Shown: positions 48,265 through 59,863 of the stretch, one piece after another | How positions within the stretch are numbered: the first letter of the stretch is position 1 | Layout of the letters: each line of letters starts with the position of its first letter | Program-made: the position numbers and the translations under genes | The notes under the pieces: generated by a model | What the model was told of the DNA's origin: nothing | Seen by the model: only the letters and a program-made list of their open reading frames with translations | Database searches by the model: none | Origin: Biomphalaria glabrata | Lineage: Eukaryota; Mollusca; Gastropoda; Planorbidae | Assembly: GCF_947242115.1 (NCBI RefSeq) | Contig: NC_074721.1 | Span: 5,646,001-5,710,000, forward strand | Direction: 5' to 3' | DNA: 64,000 nt

Positions 48265-48475
48265 GTATATCTTTTATATAGAGCTACTTTCATGCTTATA
48301 GCACGGTCAGAGCCATATGGTCAAATCTCAGTGGGGAGGGGTATCTGGGAGAAGGTTTTCGTTGCTGCCTTTAGGAGCTCAGTAAACGCAACTCTGCTCG
48401 AGTCGTTTGTTGAACCTCGAGCCCCCTTCATAGGTAGCCAAGCCAAGCCAAGCCAAGCGACCACGCTTCCCTTTT
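48265..48475 (-). repeat. SINE family 1 copy
   Basis: Same words as the 43.5 kb copy (GAGCTACTTTCATGCTTATA, GAACCTCGAGCCCCCTTCAT), lacking most of the G run. Confidence 0.78.
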
Positions 48476-48869
48476 GTATAAAGGAGATAGAGCAATAAAT
48501 AGTAGTAAAGTCAGTTAAGGATGATTGGCCGTAGCGTAAACAAAAAAAAAATATTGTGCCCCAATTAAAACTCAAGTGTAGTATACGAATGGTATGAACT
48601 ATTGTATATAAACTTTACATCAAACTACTTTTCCAGCATTACATCATACTTGTCTACAAACAACCCACACCAAACATATAGTAAGCAAGAGAACATATAC
48701 TAGACATCATAAATAATATTAAAACTAAAAGCGCTAACCCTTTTTGACTAGTTATGAAGCGTCAATCATCAGTCATTGGCACTAGCCAATTTATTGTCAA
48801 AATGTTCCTTGTCCTGCAAGGCAAGACAGAACTCTAGATATAAGACATGTGCTGACCTTTACCTATCCC

Positions 48870-48970
48870 TTTGTTTGTTTTACCGTGGGGGCACCATGCA
48901 AGATTTGTCGACCGTCTTTCTCCATTCCTCTCTGTCTTTTGCCTTAGTTAGAACCCTTTTTCAATGACAG
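48870..48970 (-). mobile_element. LINE ORF2 tail fragment, RTE-like
   Basis: Minus-strand frame KDREEWRKTVDKSCMVPPR then a stop, the same ending as at 39.6 kb. Confidence 0.7.
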
Positions 48971-49111
48971 TCCCGTATATTCTTTTATTTTTTTCTCCCA
49001 TCGCTTTCTCTCTTTGCTTCTTTTTTCTGGTACTGTTCCCTGAAGGAAGGTCTTTGCGAGCCTAAAGATCTTTTAATATAACCATAGATTTTTTGCTAGC
49101 GTTTTTTTACG

Positions 49112-49143
<32 letters not shown>

Positions 49144-49402
49144 CTTTATTATCCGTAAGGAAATTTGTCTTACAATTTGTGCATTACACCAAACAAAAAA
49201 CATTATAACTATAAGAAACCAAAGTGTACATTCACACCAGACTCACTCATAATTTACATGTGACAAAGTTTATACCAGATTGTTCTTATTTAATGATTTG
49301 ATTGCCAGGGGAACAAAAGAGTGTTTGTGTCTGTTTGTCTTTGCTATCGGTGTCTTGTATCTCTTTTGTGATGGTAAAATCACAAAATCCTGACAGGTCA
49401 TT
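49112..49402 (-). mobile_element. LINE 3' fragment with (ATT)n tail
   Basis: Plus strand shows (ATA)n at 49,112-49,142, then CTTTATTATCCGTAAGGAAA, CTTACAATTTGTGCATTACA and GATTGCCAGGGGAACAAAAG. Read on the minus strand this is a LINE C-terminus plus 3' UTR ending in a simple-repeat tail. Confidence 0.72.
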
Positions 49403-50164
49403 CTGGGGTCCAATCACTGCTGACGTGTGCTACAGAAACTAAAATGGCCTACACATCTTTAAGTTATTTTCCCACGAAGAGTCAGAACACAAAATAAACC
49501 ATGGTACTCCTACTTACAAACCGGTTCTTAATACAACAAAACCCGATTTACAGTCCATGCACCCATGGTCAGACAACGCTGTGTTTGACTTAGAAAGTCG
49601 TCTTCAGCAGACAGATAGGGGCTTCTCTGATGTATCCAAGAAGACAAAATCTTGGTTAAGCGAATGTATAAAACTACTACACTGTATAACAGTCTAGTGA
49701 TAGGTCTTTCGATCTTAAGATCAAGACTTATAAGACGGTGCGCAAAATGTTCGTGAACATTAATTAATGAAGCTTTTGAATAATAAAATTACTACACGCG
49801 GAAATACCAGAAGACGCAAAGTCCATTCAAGATAAATATGTTCTTGTCTTTCATACAAATTTATATTTCTTAATTTTTTTTTTTACTTTAAAAATAATTA
49901 TAATGCTCAAACAAGAATTTTCGTAGTGAGACCATCCAGTTAGTAATTCTTTTCCCAACTAAAAATATCAGCTGTCAAATTTCTAGGAAAATCGTTAGAG
50001 CCTTTTTAGAAAAGATCCGCGTCCACCCAGGTTTCTTCCACCAACCCAGAATGTTCCACTACGGTTTGACGTGAAGGTGTTGTAATAATAAAATGTGTGA
50101 GATTGAAAATATTTAAAGTCATTATTTTTGTTTTTCACGAAACTTTCCTACTTGGTGCTCTATA

Positions 50165-50415
50165 TATTTACAGCTTTTATATAGCGCTACTTTCATGCTA
50201 ATAGCATGCTCAGAGCGTTTTGGTCCAATCTCGTTTGTGGACCAGTTGGGGGGGGGGGGAGGGGAAAGGGGGTATTTAAGAGTTGGTTTTCCGTGCTGCC
50301 TTTAGGCGCTTAGTAAACACAACTTTGCCCGAGTCGGGTGTCGAACCTCGAGCCCCCTTCTAGGTAGCCAAGCCAAGCTAAGTTCAGCACTTAGCCTCTC
50401 GACCACGCTTCCCAC
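50165..50415 (-). repeat. SINE family 1 copy
   Basis: Close match to the 43.5 kb copy with a longer G run. A short further fragment of the family lies at 50,435-50,495. Confidence 0.8.
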
Positions 50416-50576
50416 GCTATGGCCTAATATTATGGCCAGTTGGGGGAGGGGGTATCCAGGAGAAGATTTCCTTGTTCCTTTTTCCATAGCGTTTTTTTTT
50501 TTAAATTGATTATCTAATTGTTTTTTATTTCATAGTTTCATGTGTTGTCGTCGACAATGAATAAGTGTGCAAAGTT

Positions 50577-50880
50577 TCTACTTTATCCTAGAATGAGAAG
50601 AGGAAAGAAATAACGTGTTCAAGATTTCATCCAGACAGATGAATTGATCTAAGCTTTGTACAATTTGAAGATTTCTATCTGGTGTTATATTCCTTTTGTA
50701 AATCCAATGACAGGTTATAAATATCGGGTTTCTTTCATAGCAAGAAGATGGTGGTTTATGTGATCTGGAGGGGGCTACACACATAGAGTCAGGACATTAT
50801 TTAACGGTTGCAACATTAGACTCGTGAGAGGTTTGAGGATACAAGTTTCTCCGGTCTTTGAAGCTTATTTTGCACTAAAC
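50577..50880 (-). pseudogene. Possible relic ectodomain exon of the gene A/B/C family
   Basis: Minus-strand frame with SCYERNPIFITCHWIYKRN, then DRNLQIVQSLDQFICLDEIL. The Cys spacing C-x9-C-x24-C is close to that of genes A-C. An acceptor TAGCCCCCTCCAG|A TCA would give the same phase 2. There is a TAA upstream in the same frame and a stop before any membrane helix, so if related it is a dead fragment. Chance is a real alternative. Confidence 0.3.
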
Positions 50881-51055
50881 TAAAGTTTCATTTTTATGTA
50901 GCAACTTGTTCATACACGAATGATCTAGGCATGTGATAAATCTGATCCAGTTTCAATACAGACTCTATCCTATCAACAGGTCAACGTGGAGTTGAGTTTA
51001 TACAGATTAATGTGCGAACTATTTTACGACTGGAATGATGTCCATCGATATATAT

Positions 51056-51155
51056 CACTGGCGTGGCTAGGAATTTACCATCATTTCTGGGGCCTGGGGA
51101 GCCCACCTCCCAGAGGGGATTGTCTAATTTTCCACTCTCCTTAGCTACGCCACTT
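51056..51155. mobile_element. hAT-like MITE, about 100 bp
   Basis: CACTGGCGTGGCTAGG at one end and AAGTGGCGTAGCTAAGG inverted at the other. Flanks ATATATAT and ATTTAGAT agree at 6 of 8 positions. Confidence 0.6.
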
Positions 51156-51299
51156 ATTTAGATAACAGTCTCTTTATTTGAAAAAAAAACCCTACTAAAA
51201 AGATTAATGGAATCAAAATGCAAAATAAGAATTCTCCGTAAAATAATTCATGACTGCCGCCATCTTGAATATTCGAATCACAGCAGTTCCCCCATCTTC

Positions 51300-51560
51300 A
51301 CGCAACTGATGTATCCAAAGGAAAGGAAAGTTCCGATACAGTTTGGGGTCAGAGGCTTTGCAGGCTCTTCTAGGGTGATGCCCTGAATGCTGTTAACTGC
51401 CTAAGTGTCGCAGCTCCTGATTTTTCACGAAGTTTGACACTCAAGAAGCCTTTCCCATGTTTGAGTATACCTGCACGGCAACAGAGGAGTGATTTCAAAG
51501 TTGTCCTTCTCCTTGGTGAGTAGCTGGTCATAGTTAACGAGCCCCTTCTGTCCGATGCTT
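51300..51560. repeat. GC-richer stretch, probably an unclassified dispersed repeat
   Basis: Base composition differs from its surroundings (GGTCAGAGGCTTTGCAGGC, AACTGCCTAAGTGTCGCAGC). No second copy in this window, no convincing protein. Confidence 0.4.
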
Positions 51561-51639
51561 ACTGGTTTATGCACCATTACTCGCCTTCGCCCCCTCTTCT
51601 GTTAGGTAAAACAGTTCCGCCTGACCCAATATCTGAACC

Positions 51640-51830
51640 ACACGTGGTGGCCTGGGGGTTTGAATGATTGTCAGGGGATAATTTTGTTTGTTTTACACGT
51701 TTCGGGTGTTCCTCCATAGTTGAAGATAATCTACTTCCTAGCCCAAACCTTACCGCAGGATGCCGGGGAATGGCAGAGGGCAGGGACCATCGAGACAGTC
51801 TAACGTGCATACCGCATCACTAGGAGGCCA
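51640..51830 (-). repeat. SINE family 3 copy
   Basis: Reverse complement shares GGAAGTAGATTATCTTCAAC and CCCGAAACGTGTAAAAC with the 57.6 kb copy. The tRNA-like head is decayed. Confidence 0.65.
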
Positions 51831-52302
51831 TCATTGAGATGCGTGCCGAATTGATGCATTTCATTACGGCATTAACAACCTTATAGAACCATTAACAACA
51901 TTAACAACCTTTTCAATGTTGAAAAGGGTGAGTGGGCGAATTTATTTATTTGATAAAGATATAGACATTCAATCATTTATTGACTAATTAACTATAGAAA
52001 GTAAATGGGTTATGCTTAGTGATTGAGCTAGTTAACTAAGTCATAATACAATTTAGGAATATGAAATATTGCATGTTTAAATAATTATTTAATGTACCTG
52101 ATTAACCTCGGTCTGTCAATGTTTGTTACGCTATCTGAATATCTTACATAACCAACTAAGAAATGACAGATTTATCATAACATCTTCATACTACCTTGTT
52201 CACCAATCTGACTGTTTTGAATCTAGCGGTGGCATTTCAAAATAGATAATTTCTAGAAGAAAATAATTAAAAATCCAGACACCATGTGGTAATTATGTAA
52301 TA

Positions 52303-52572
52303 GTAAAAAAGGTTCCCCTTTCAGACCTTGCAATCTTTAGGGCAGATGATGTTAAGGCCATCAGATTCTTTGACCAACGGTAAACGAGCAGAGTGTCATG
52401 TGGCCAGCACAACGACCAATCGTCTATACTTTCCCAAACGAAAGTCAGGTAACCGTTAGAGTTGGATGGACTAAGGTGTGCCCTAAAAATCCCGAAATTC
52501 AAAATCTCAGTCTTCACTGAGATTCGAACCCATGACCCCGGGTTCAGAAGTCATTCAGCCACCGCGCCTCCT
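52303..52572 (-). repeat. SINE family 2, full-length tRNA-derived SINE
   Basis: Minus strand: GGAGGCGCGGTGGCTGAATG, box B GGGTTCGAATCTC, then a body with GAGATTTTGAATTTCGGG, GGTCGTTGTGCTGGCCACAT and a tail CAAGGTCTGAAAGGGGAACC. The head resembles a tRNA. Partial relatives at 33.6, 36.0 and 44.1 kb. Confidence 0.88.
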
Positions 52573-53067
52573 GATACATTTTTAAGGTGTATGTAATTTA
52601 CAATACAAGAAGGCATATCAACAGGTTACTTAATTGTGTCGACATGTATTAATATTTACATTTTGTTTTCTCAACCAGTGTTCGAATAGTTTGATAAGAA
52701 TTGCAATAAGAATTAATTTTTTTACATTATTTTAAATTCTCTAATTTGCTAAGGTAAATATCCTAAAAACTAAATACACACTTTTGGAATACTTTAAAAA
52801 TCAGTGGGTCCAGATAAAAAGAAGCTAATATTTATTCTTTACAAAATTTGTATCGAGCCATTGGAAAACTGTACATACAAAATCTGAAAATCGTGACTAA
52901 ACAGAAGCCAAAAAACAATTTATTATTTGTTTTTTTTTAAAGATATCTTGCTTATGATCATTAAGCCAAGAAAAACTAAGGTCCAATTTTCTCTGCCGCG
53001 ACTCTTTTAAACGACATTTTTAGTTTTTGCACAAACAGGATGTTTAAAATTTTGGTATGTTGTAACA

Positions 53068-53407
53068 CAGTGTTTCCCAAACTGTGTTTGAGGTGTGAAT
53101 AGGCGTTCTACAAAATACTGGCAAAGAAGGCCACTAAGACTAAGACCAAGACTGCTTTATTGATTCTTACGGAAATTTGTTGTGATTACAAGGACTCTTT
53201 TCTCATATAAAGACAACACAACAGAAAAATACACATAAATACAACAGACAACATGAAGAGCTCATTCAGCGACTACACACTGGCATCTTGGTGCATTTCA
53301 TATTCCCTGATCAATGAATCATCTCTCTTAAAAAATAAGCAAAGTATTCCGCTAAATACTCCGAATGTGCGAAGTGTTCCGTTAAGGAAAAAGTTTGGGA
53401 AACACTG
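53068..53407. mobile_element. hAT-type MITE interrupted by another repeat
   Basis: Ends CAGTGTTTCCCAAACTG and its inverse, flanked by TTGTAACA and TAGTAATA (6 of 8 match). About 53,137-53,310 is an insert related to LINE 3' ends (CTTTATTGATTCTTACGGAA). MITE sequence resumes with AATGAATCATCTCTCTTAAA. Confidence 0.8.
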
Positions 53408-53534
53408 TAGTAATAGATTTTACTTACAATATGATTTCTCTTCTTTCATTATTATATCTTGTAGTAGGATGCTGGTGTATGCCTAATGTTAGATTGAGTG
53501 ATTACTCTAGACGTTTGAGTGTACTTCTACTTGT

Positions 53535-54515
53535 GAGTCATAGTAAGTTGATCATTATAGCACGTTGATCATTATAGCAAGTTGATTATTATAGAAAGTT
53601 GATCATTATAGCAAGTTGATCATTATAGCACGTTGATCATTATAGCACGTTGATTATTATAGAAAGTTGATTATTATAGAAAGTTGATTATTATAGAAAG
53701 TTGATTATTATAGAAAGTTGATTATTATAGCACGTTGATCATTATAGCAAGTTGATTATTATAGCAAGTTGATTATTATAGCAAGTTGATTATTATAGCA
53801 AGTTGATCATTATAGCACGTTGATCATTATAGCACGTGATCATTATAGCACGTTGATCATTATAGCACGTTGATTATTATAGAAAGTTGATTATTATAGA
53901 AAGTTGATTATTATAGAAAGTTGATTATTATTAAAAGTTGATTATTATAGCAAGTTGATCATTATAGCACGTTGATCATTATAGCACGTTGATTATTATA
54001 GAAAGTTGATTATTATGGCAAGTTGATTATTATAGAAAGTTGATTATTATTAAAAGTTGATTATTATAGAAAGTTGATTATTATAGCAAGTTGATCATTA
54101 TAGCACGTTGATCATTATAGCAAGTTGATTATTATAGAAAGTTGATTATTATGGCAAGTTGATTATTATGGCAAGTTGATTATTATAGCAAGTTAATTAT
54201 TATAGAAAGTGGATTATTATAGAAAGTTAATTATTATAGAAAGTTGATTATTATAGCAAGTTGATTATTATGGCAAGTTGATTATTATAGCAAGTTAATT
54301 ATTATAGAAAGTGGATTATTATAGAAAGTTAATTATTATAGAAAGTTGATTATTATAGCAAGTTAATTACTATAGAAAGTTGATTATTATAAAAAGTTGA
54401 TTATTATAGAAAGATAATTATTATAGAAAGTTGATTATTATAGAAAGTTAATTATTATAGAAAGTTGATTATTATAAAAAGTTGATTATTATAGAAAGTT
54501 AATTATTATAGAAAA
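53535..54515. repeat. 17-bp satellite, about 57 copies
   Basis: Units of AAGTTGATTATTATAGA and variants (TGATCATTATAGCAC, TTAATTATTATAGAA). Variant types are clustered by position and blocks of several units recur. Non-coding. Confidence 0.96.
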
Positions 54516-54881
54516 GTTTGAGATCAGAGTGTGACAGACTAACTGACAGAAAAACATGCTATACAAAATTAAAAACGGCTTTACCCATTCCGAGGTGCCG
54601 CTAAAAATTGATACAGATCACTTATTATTTTTTTTTATTTCAATTTCTAGGCAATGATGGCAAAAGTCAATGGTTATTCCTGTATATGTGAGGCTGTCAT
54701 AATATTTCTGATAGCCAACTCATGTATAGGCTTTGAATTAAGAATTTCTAATAGTCTGCTGTATCAGATTACATTAAATGGATATACAGACGTTACCCAA
54801 AAGTAGGTAGAATCTAGAGTGTAATTCTTATTTCTTTTCTTTTTCCTTTTTTTTTTAATTAGTAATCTTTTCAATTTTTAG

Positions 54882-55165
54882 CGGCCCCCGTAAGGGGAAA
54901 AAGCCTCTATTAGGTTTGTGCAAAATGTCCGTCTGTCCGTCTGTCCGTCTGTCCGTCTGTCCGTCTGTCCGTCTGTCACACTCAGATCTCGAAAACTAGA
55001 AGAGATATGAAAAATATTATTTCATCATTAAATCCGGCTTGAAAAGTTTAGGTGCAACGGCTACTTTTGGTTTTCTAAAAGCAAACCGTTTAATTTATAA
55101 AATTAATTATGCAAGCGATTTTTTCATAAAAATACACCAATTCTAAAACAATTACGTAAATGTAA
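54882..55165 (-). mobile_element. LINE 3' end, RTE-like, 5'-truncated
   Basis: Starts GCGGCCCCCGTAAGGGG on the plus strand, exactly where the 38.9 kb copy ends. Includes an expanded (CCGTCTGT)n stretch at 54,930-54,976, then GAAAACTAGAAGAGATATGA. Confidence 0.8.
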
Positions 55166-55511
55166 GGGAGGCAATGTTACAATATGCTAACAAAGATGGA
55201 CAATTTTTGTGTATTTTCAGTATCACTAAGTCAAATATATTTTTAAAATGTACAGGAAATGTTTACAACAAATACAAATAATAGTTAAAGACGTTTTTTC
55301 TGGTCAACTAGCTGCTAAAATTAAAAGAAAACATTTCTGTTTGTTTATAAAGGCTAATAATGCACTTTGTATGTAAATATCACGCACATTTTTTTAATGG
55401 ACTTTTTATGCAGCGATTTTCGTGCAGTAGCGTAACGTCGCAACATGATCAGGTGCTAAACCAAATCCTTAAACTTTTTTTAAAAATCAGATTTTATTTA
55501 TTTTTTGTTTA

Positions 55512-56575
55512 GTGCCCCCATCCGAATAAAAGAAGATTATTTTTGTGCGTTTTGTCTGTTGGTCGGTCTGTCCGTCATGATTAGATTTAAAAAACTAGAA
55601 CTCTAAAAGCTATTGAAAATCTGATTTACCCTTTAATGTTCCTCCCATAACATCTCAATAGTTTTAAGTATCTAAAATTGAATGTTCCGGATTTTTTTGT
55701 GCAAAACTAATCAACGCCAACAAATGTTTGTTTGCTCTTCTAACTTATATTACATTCAATTTCCATGCTTTAACGTTGCAAAAACACATTATCAATAATA
55801 TGTTGTTCCGTTTTTTATGTAAATAGCATACTAATGCTAAATCATAATCTCTATACTGACTTATATAAGGCTTTTAAAAAAAGTAATTTACTAGAATTGA
55901 TTACTGAAAATTACTTTTTAGACATTTAATTTTCTTGTAAAACATAACATAGAAGTTTTGTAATCGATAAAGAAAGTTCCGGATTTTGTTTCTTACAAAT
56001 CGTCGCCAGAAATTTCCGAATTTATTTAAAAATCTACTAACGCCAAATAATTGTTTGAACTCCCTCTTCTAATTAATAAACAAATAATCTTCTCATTTAC
56101 GAAATAATGTTTTTACGGATTTTTATGAAAAATATTTAAACTCACTACACTCTTACAGTACATTTAACTTTCTACCTAAAACATTAAAAAATCTAATTAT
56201 CGTTAATATTATGTTCCGATTTTTAAGGAAAACAGAATCCAAACACCAAAGTAAGGTATGAAAATCTCTCCACGTGGCTGTAGTACATCTAATTTTTATA
56301 CGAGACCATCCAAAAAATTTAATTAACGGTATTACATTTATCTGAAATTCTCTTTTTCTTTTACTATTTATACAAACATCCGGAACAATCTATTATATAA
56401 ACTTTTCAATTGTGTTCATACCTAAAAATTATTGCGATGTTTTGAAACGTAAAATAAAGGTTAATCAATTTTTAATAACTTTTAGTTGTTTTTTTTTATA
56501 TCAAGATAACGGACAGACCGACTGACAGACAAAACGCAAAAACAATGTGGCTTTGATCCTTTTTAAATAATATCT
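55512..56575. mobile_element. 1.06-kb segment bounded by inverted arms
   Basis: TGCGTTTTGTCTGTTGGTCG near 55,546 is repeated inverted as CGACTGACAGACAAAACGCA near 56,520; arms about 45 bp. The left arm begins GTGCCCCCATCCG and resembles the LINE 3' end above. It may be two diverged LINE 3' ends facing each other, or a foldback element. The interior is AT-rich with no coding signal. Confidence 0.55.
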
Positions 56576-56579
56576 ATTA

Positions 56580-57200
56580 GAACTCAGTGCACCAATGTCT
56601 ATGAACCCTCGTTAAATATCTCGTGTAAATAAAGACATTTTTTTTTATGGTACCGGTACTAGCCTATTGTGAGGTAATGGAATTTTTTTTTCTTTGACGT
56701 CATATGAATGGACTCTTTAAATGTAATGTTAAAAGAACGCACTCGGTGCACCAATGTCTATTAACCCTCGAAAAAATTGCTTGTATTAATGAAAACATAT
56801 TTTAGTCTAACTAAGCCGTGTGACGTAGTGTTTTTTTTTCCTTTGACGTCACATGGAATGAATTCTTTAAATGAAATGCTAAAAGAACGCACTCGGTGCA
56901 CCAATGTCTATGAACACTCGAGAAATGGCTCGTGTTGATAAAGGTGATTTTTAGTCTAGCTAGGCCTTGTGACGTAGTGTTTTTGTTTCCTTTGACGTCA
57001 TATGGAATGAATTCTTTAAATGAAATACTAAAAGAACGCACTCGGTGCACCAATGTCTATGAACACTCGATAAAAGGCTCTTATAGATGAAGGCGATTTT
57101 TAGTCTAGCTAGGCCGTGTGACGTAGTGTTTTTTTTTCCCTCTGACGTTATATGGAATTAATTCTTCAAATGAAATGAAAAAAGAACTCGGTATAGTAAT
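56580..57200. repeat. About 150-bp tandem array, four and a half copies
   Basis: Units marked by CTCGGTGCACCAATGTCTAT at about 56,742, 56,892 and 57,041, with diverged units at 56,585 and 57,186. Each unit carries TTTGACGTCA or a variant. Non-coding. Confidence 0.93.
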
Positions 57201-57239
57201 GTTTATTAAGCCTCGTTATGTGACTCGCGTTTAAAAAAG

Positions 57240-57420
57240 GAATGATATCTTGATTTAGATCTAATCTAGATTTTTTAAACTAGATCTAGATTTTTATTAC
57301 AGTATATCTAGATCTGGATTTATATTCTAATTAAAATTATTTTAGAGTCTAGATCTAGAATTTCTAGATCTAGTTTAGACTAAAATAGACTAGATTAAGA
57401 TGTAGAATTTCAATTTCTAA
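57240..57420. repeat. AGATCTAG-rich low-complexity stretch
   Basis: Many overlapping copies of TCTAGATCTAGA-type words; a similar short stretch lies at 19,140-19,225. Confidence 0.8.
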
Positions 57421-57574
57421 ACTTAAAGTGTAAAAAAAAAGTGTAGATTTTCATTTCCAAACGTTTTGATCAATATTGTAATGTTTTAATATACTAAAAC
57501 TAATCTACTATTTTTTTATTAAATTTAAATTTACGGCAAATGAATCTTTGAAACATTATTACTTTTGACCATCG

Positions 57575-57750
57575 GATGGCTGCCTGGTCGTGCGGTTTGC
57601 GCGCTGGACTGTCGTTCAGATTTATGGATGGCCCAGGGTTCAAACCCTGCCCACTCCCATCCCCCGTCGTCCTGCGGGAGGTTTGGACTAGGAAGTAATT
57701 ATCTTCAACTCTGAAGGAACATCCGAAACGTGTAAAACATTTTACATCAA
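57575..57750 (+). repeat. SINE family 3, tRNA-derived
   Basis: GGCTGCCTGGTCGTGCGGTT with box-A-like TGGTCGTGCGGTTTGCGCGC and box B GGGTTCAAACCC. The body contains GTCGTCCTGCGGGAGG and GGAACATCCGAAACGTGTAA. Confidence 0.85.
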
Positions 57751-57799
57751 AATTAAATCACCTCTTGAATATTATTTGCGAATATGCAGATCCGACAGG

Positions 57800-57870
57800 G
57801 ATCCGACTTCGACGGGGGCCGCCTCTGGGTTTGTGTAACACAAACTCTCTTTGTAATCTTGTTTATTTTA
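57800..57870 (-). mobile_element. LINE hairpin-head fragment
   Basis: Minus strand ACAAAGAGAGTTTGTGTTAC, then ACACAAACCC and GGCGGCCCCCG. The same hairpin and following CGGCCCCCGA occur in the 1.8 and 38.9 kb copies. Confidence 0.55.
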
Positions 57871-58209
57871 AATATGTTTTTAACACGATTTACCCTTTTT
57901 GTTTAATGTTTTGTTTTTTTTTGTACATGAGTAACTTTGTAAAACTAAAATTCGTTTTGTGAATTCGCATTCAACATTACAAAATGTTCTTTGAGCCTAA
58001 GAGAACAAAGAAATGAAAGTTATAAGAAAGAAAGCTGATTTTAATTTCTACTTATTAAAGCAGTTAGCAAATGCAGAATAAAGCTGATTACTAAGAGCAG
58101 TATCGCGTCGAATAATACACCGATAAGAGCATTTTCAAAAGTCTCTAACGTCACTCACTCAGTATTATCCGAATAAGCCCGAAATCTTATTTCTTACACG
58201 TCAATCTCG

Positions 58210-58334
58210 GGTTGATTACGTTTCTAATATTATTATTATTTTATTATGTTAGAAATGAACGAGTAGACATTCTCTGGTGCTGCCAGGGTCGAGTTTCGCT
58301 AAAGAGAAACAAAATTCTTCGTAGTCCCTTTAAC
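58210..58334 (-). mobile_element. R2-like LINE, 3' UTR and tail (left of the hAT insertion)
   Basis: Minus strand continues the 59.86-60.6 kb LINE: GGACTACGAAGAATTTTGTT, TCGACCCTGGCAGCACCAGA, TTTCTAACATAATAA and an (ATA)n tail at 58,226-58,245. Confidence 0.8.
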
Positions 58335-58479
58335 CATGGGCGTAGCAAGAGGGGGTTGGGGGTTCACCCCCCCCCGGAAATGAAATCCCCCCCGGGGGGG
58401 GGGGTTGGAGTTTAGTGACTGATCTTTTGCTTTAATTTTGTTTATTTTAGGTGAAATTTTAAAACTATACCATCACTTT

Positions 58480-58745
58480 CCCTAGCACAGCCAAGAGGGT
58501 TTTGAGTTTAAAACCCTCTACCAGGGGGTTTAGAGTTTGAAACCCCCTACCAAGGGGTTTTGAGTTTGAAACCCCATACCAGGGGGTTGTGAATTTAAAA
58601 CTCCCTACCAGGGGGCTTTGAGTTTGAAAACCCCTACCATAGGGTTTAAAGTTTAAAACACCCTACTAGGGGTTTAGAGTTTAAAACCCCCTACCATGGT
58701 TTTGAGTTTAAAACCCTCTATCAGGGGTTTTGCATTTAAATCCCC
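58480..58745. repeat. About 35-bp tandem repeat inside the hAT-like element
   Basis: Seven or so units of GTTTTGAGTTTAAAACCC plus TCTACCAGGGG with small changes; looser copies continue to about 59,040. Confidence 0.85.
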
Positions 58746-59149
58746 CTCTTCAATAAAAAAAAATGCAAACGACAATCCCAAAATTCCAAGAGCACATTTA
58801 AGGAAGATTTTGATTTTAAACCCCTCTCCAAAATTTACGATAATCTCCTCTTCAATATAAAAAGGCAAATTACACACTATAAATTGTATGAGCGAAGCCA
58901 AAGGGGTTTTTAGTTTAAACCTCCCACCAGCGGGGTTTGTAGCTAAAAAATAAATCTTCAAAATTAAAAAAAAACAAACAAATTTCGAAATCAAAATGCT
59001 ATGAGGGATTTTTTAGTTTAAAACCCCCAAACAGATGATTTTGACGATAAAACTTCCTTTTTCGATATAACATCTAAAGCAAAATAGTCACTAATTCCAA
59101 GATCGTAGTCAAGAGAAGTTACACATGTCTACCAGTGGCTGGGCTCCAT

Positions 59150-59500
59150 TAATAAAGTGCAATGAAATTGAAAAGCACTAAATGTGGCTCTACAATGATG
59201 GATAAGACGGATTTTCAAAGTCAGTTATAGAGATCGGGTCTAAATCAAGGAAATCCTATGCCGAAATGGGAGTCGACCCTTTAGTAAAGTTGTGACAGAG
59301 CGCCGCATGACGTTTGCGGGACATGTTCTCCGACAAAATGAATTACGCATAAGAGTTGCGATGACATCCTAGTACAACTTGGCGCCACACCTCATGGAGA
59401 TCCTCAGAGCAGGTGGGAGGAGGCTTCAGACATTGCCAGTGACAGATTTTTGTGGAAACAGCTTGCCAGCAAATGCGCCGCACGGCGCGGGAGCGTCTAA
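59150..59500 (+). mobile_element. LINE ORF2 C-terminal fragment within the hAT-like element
   Basis: Reads VTERRMTFAGHVLRQNELRI and, in another frame, DRFLWKQLASKCAARRGS-like words. It is the same LINE type as 23.4-23.9 kb. Either captured by the element or inserted in it. Confidence 0.7.
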
Positions 59501-59863
59501 GTCAGTAAGAATAGGACATTTGGGTTTTGAAATAAAACTTTTTAATAGCAAAGTAATGCACTGTAGGTACCTCAGAATATGCATTTAGTTAGCTTTCAAT
59601 ACCAGAAATAGTGCTCTCAGCGCTCCCCCAGACCTCTTCCTGGCAAGGGCGAGGAGTCTCCAATTTTTTAAGTAACTCCTGGAAGAACCTATTCTAGGGC
59701 ACAATAAGCGTCTTCCAAAAGAATGAAGGGTCAGAATGTAATAGAGATTAATTATGTACACACACACACACACACATCCATCTATCCAAACATATATATA
59801 TATATATATAATTTTTTTTCGGGGGCGGGGGGGGGGCCCGTATAAATCCTGGCTACGCCCATG

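Larger units (their letters stand above)
58335..59863. mobile_element. hAT-like non-autonomous element, 1,529 bp
   Basis: Ends CATGGGCGTAGCAAGAGGGG and, inverted, CATGGGCGTAGCCAGGATTT. Perfect 8-bp duplication CCTTTAAC at 58327-58334 and 59864-59871. Inside: a G/C-rich left end, a tandem block at 58,480-58,745, a LINE fragment at 59,150-59,500 and a CA/TA run near 59,757-59,810. No transposase seen. Confidence 0.9.

Noticed and set aside
53535-54515. Regular short repeats that could suggest a CRISPR array
   Set aside because: Units are directly adjacent with no unique spacers, in a eukaryotic genome.
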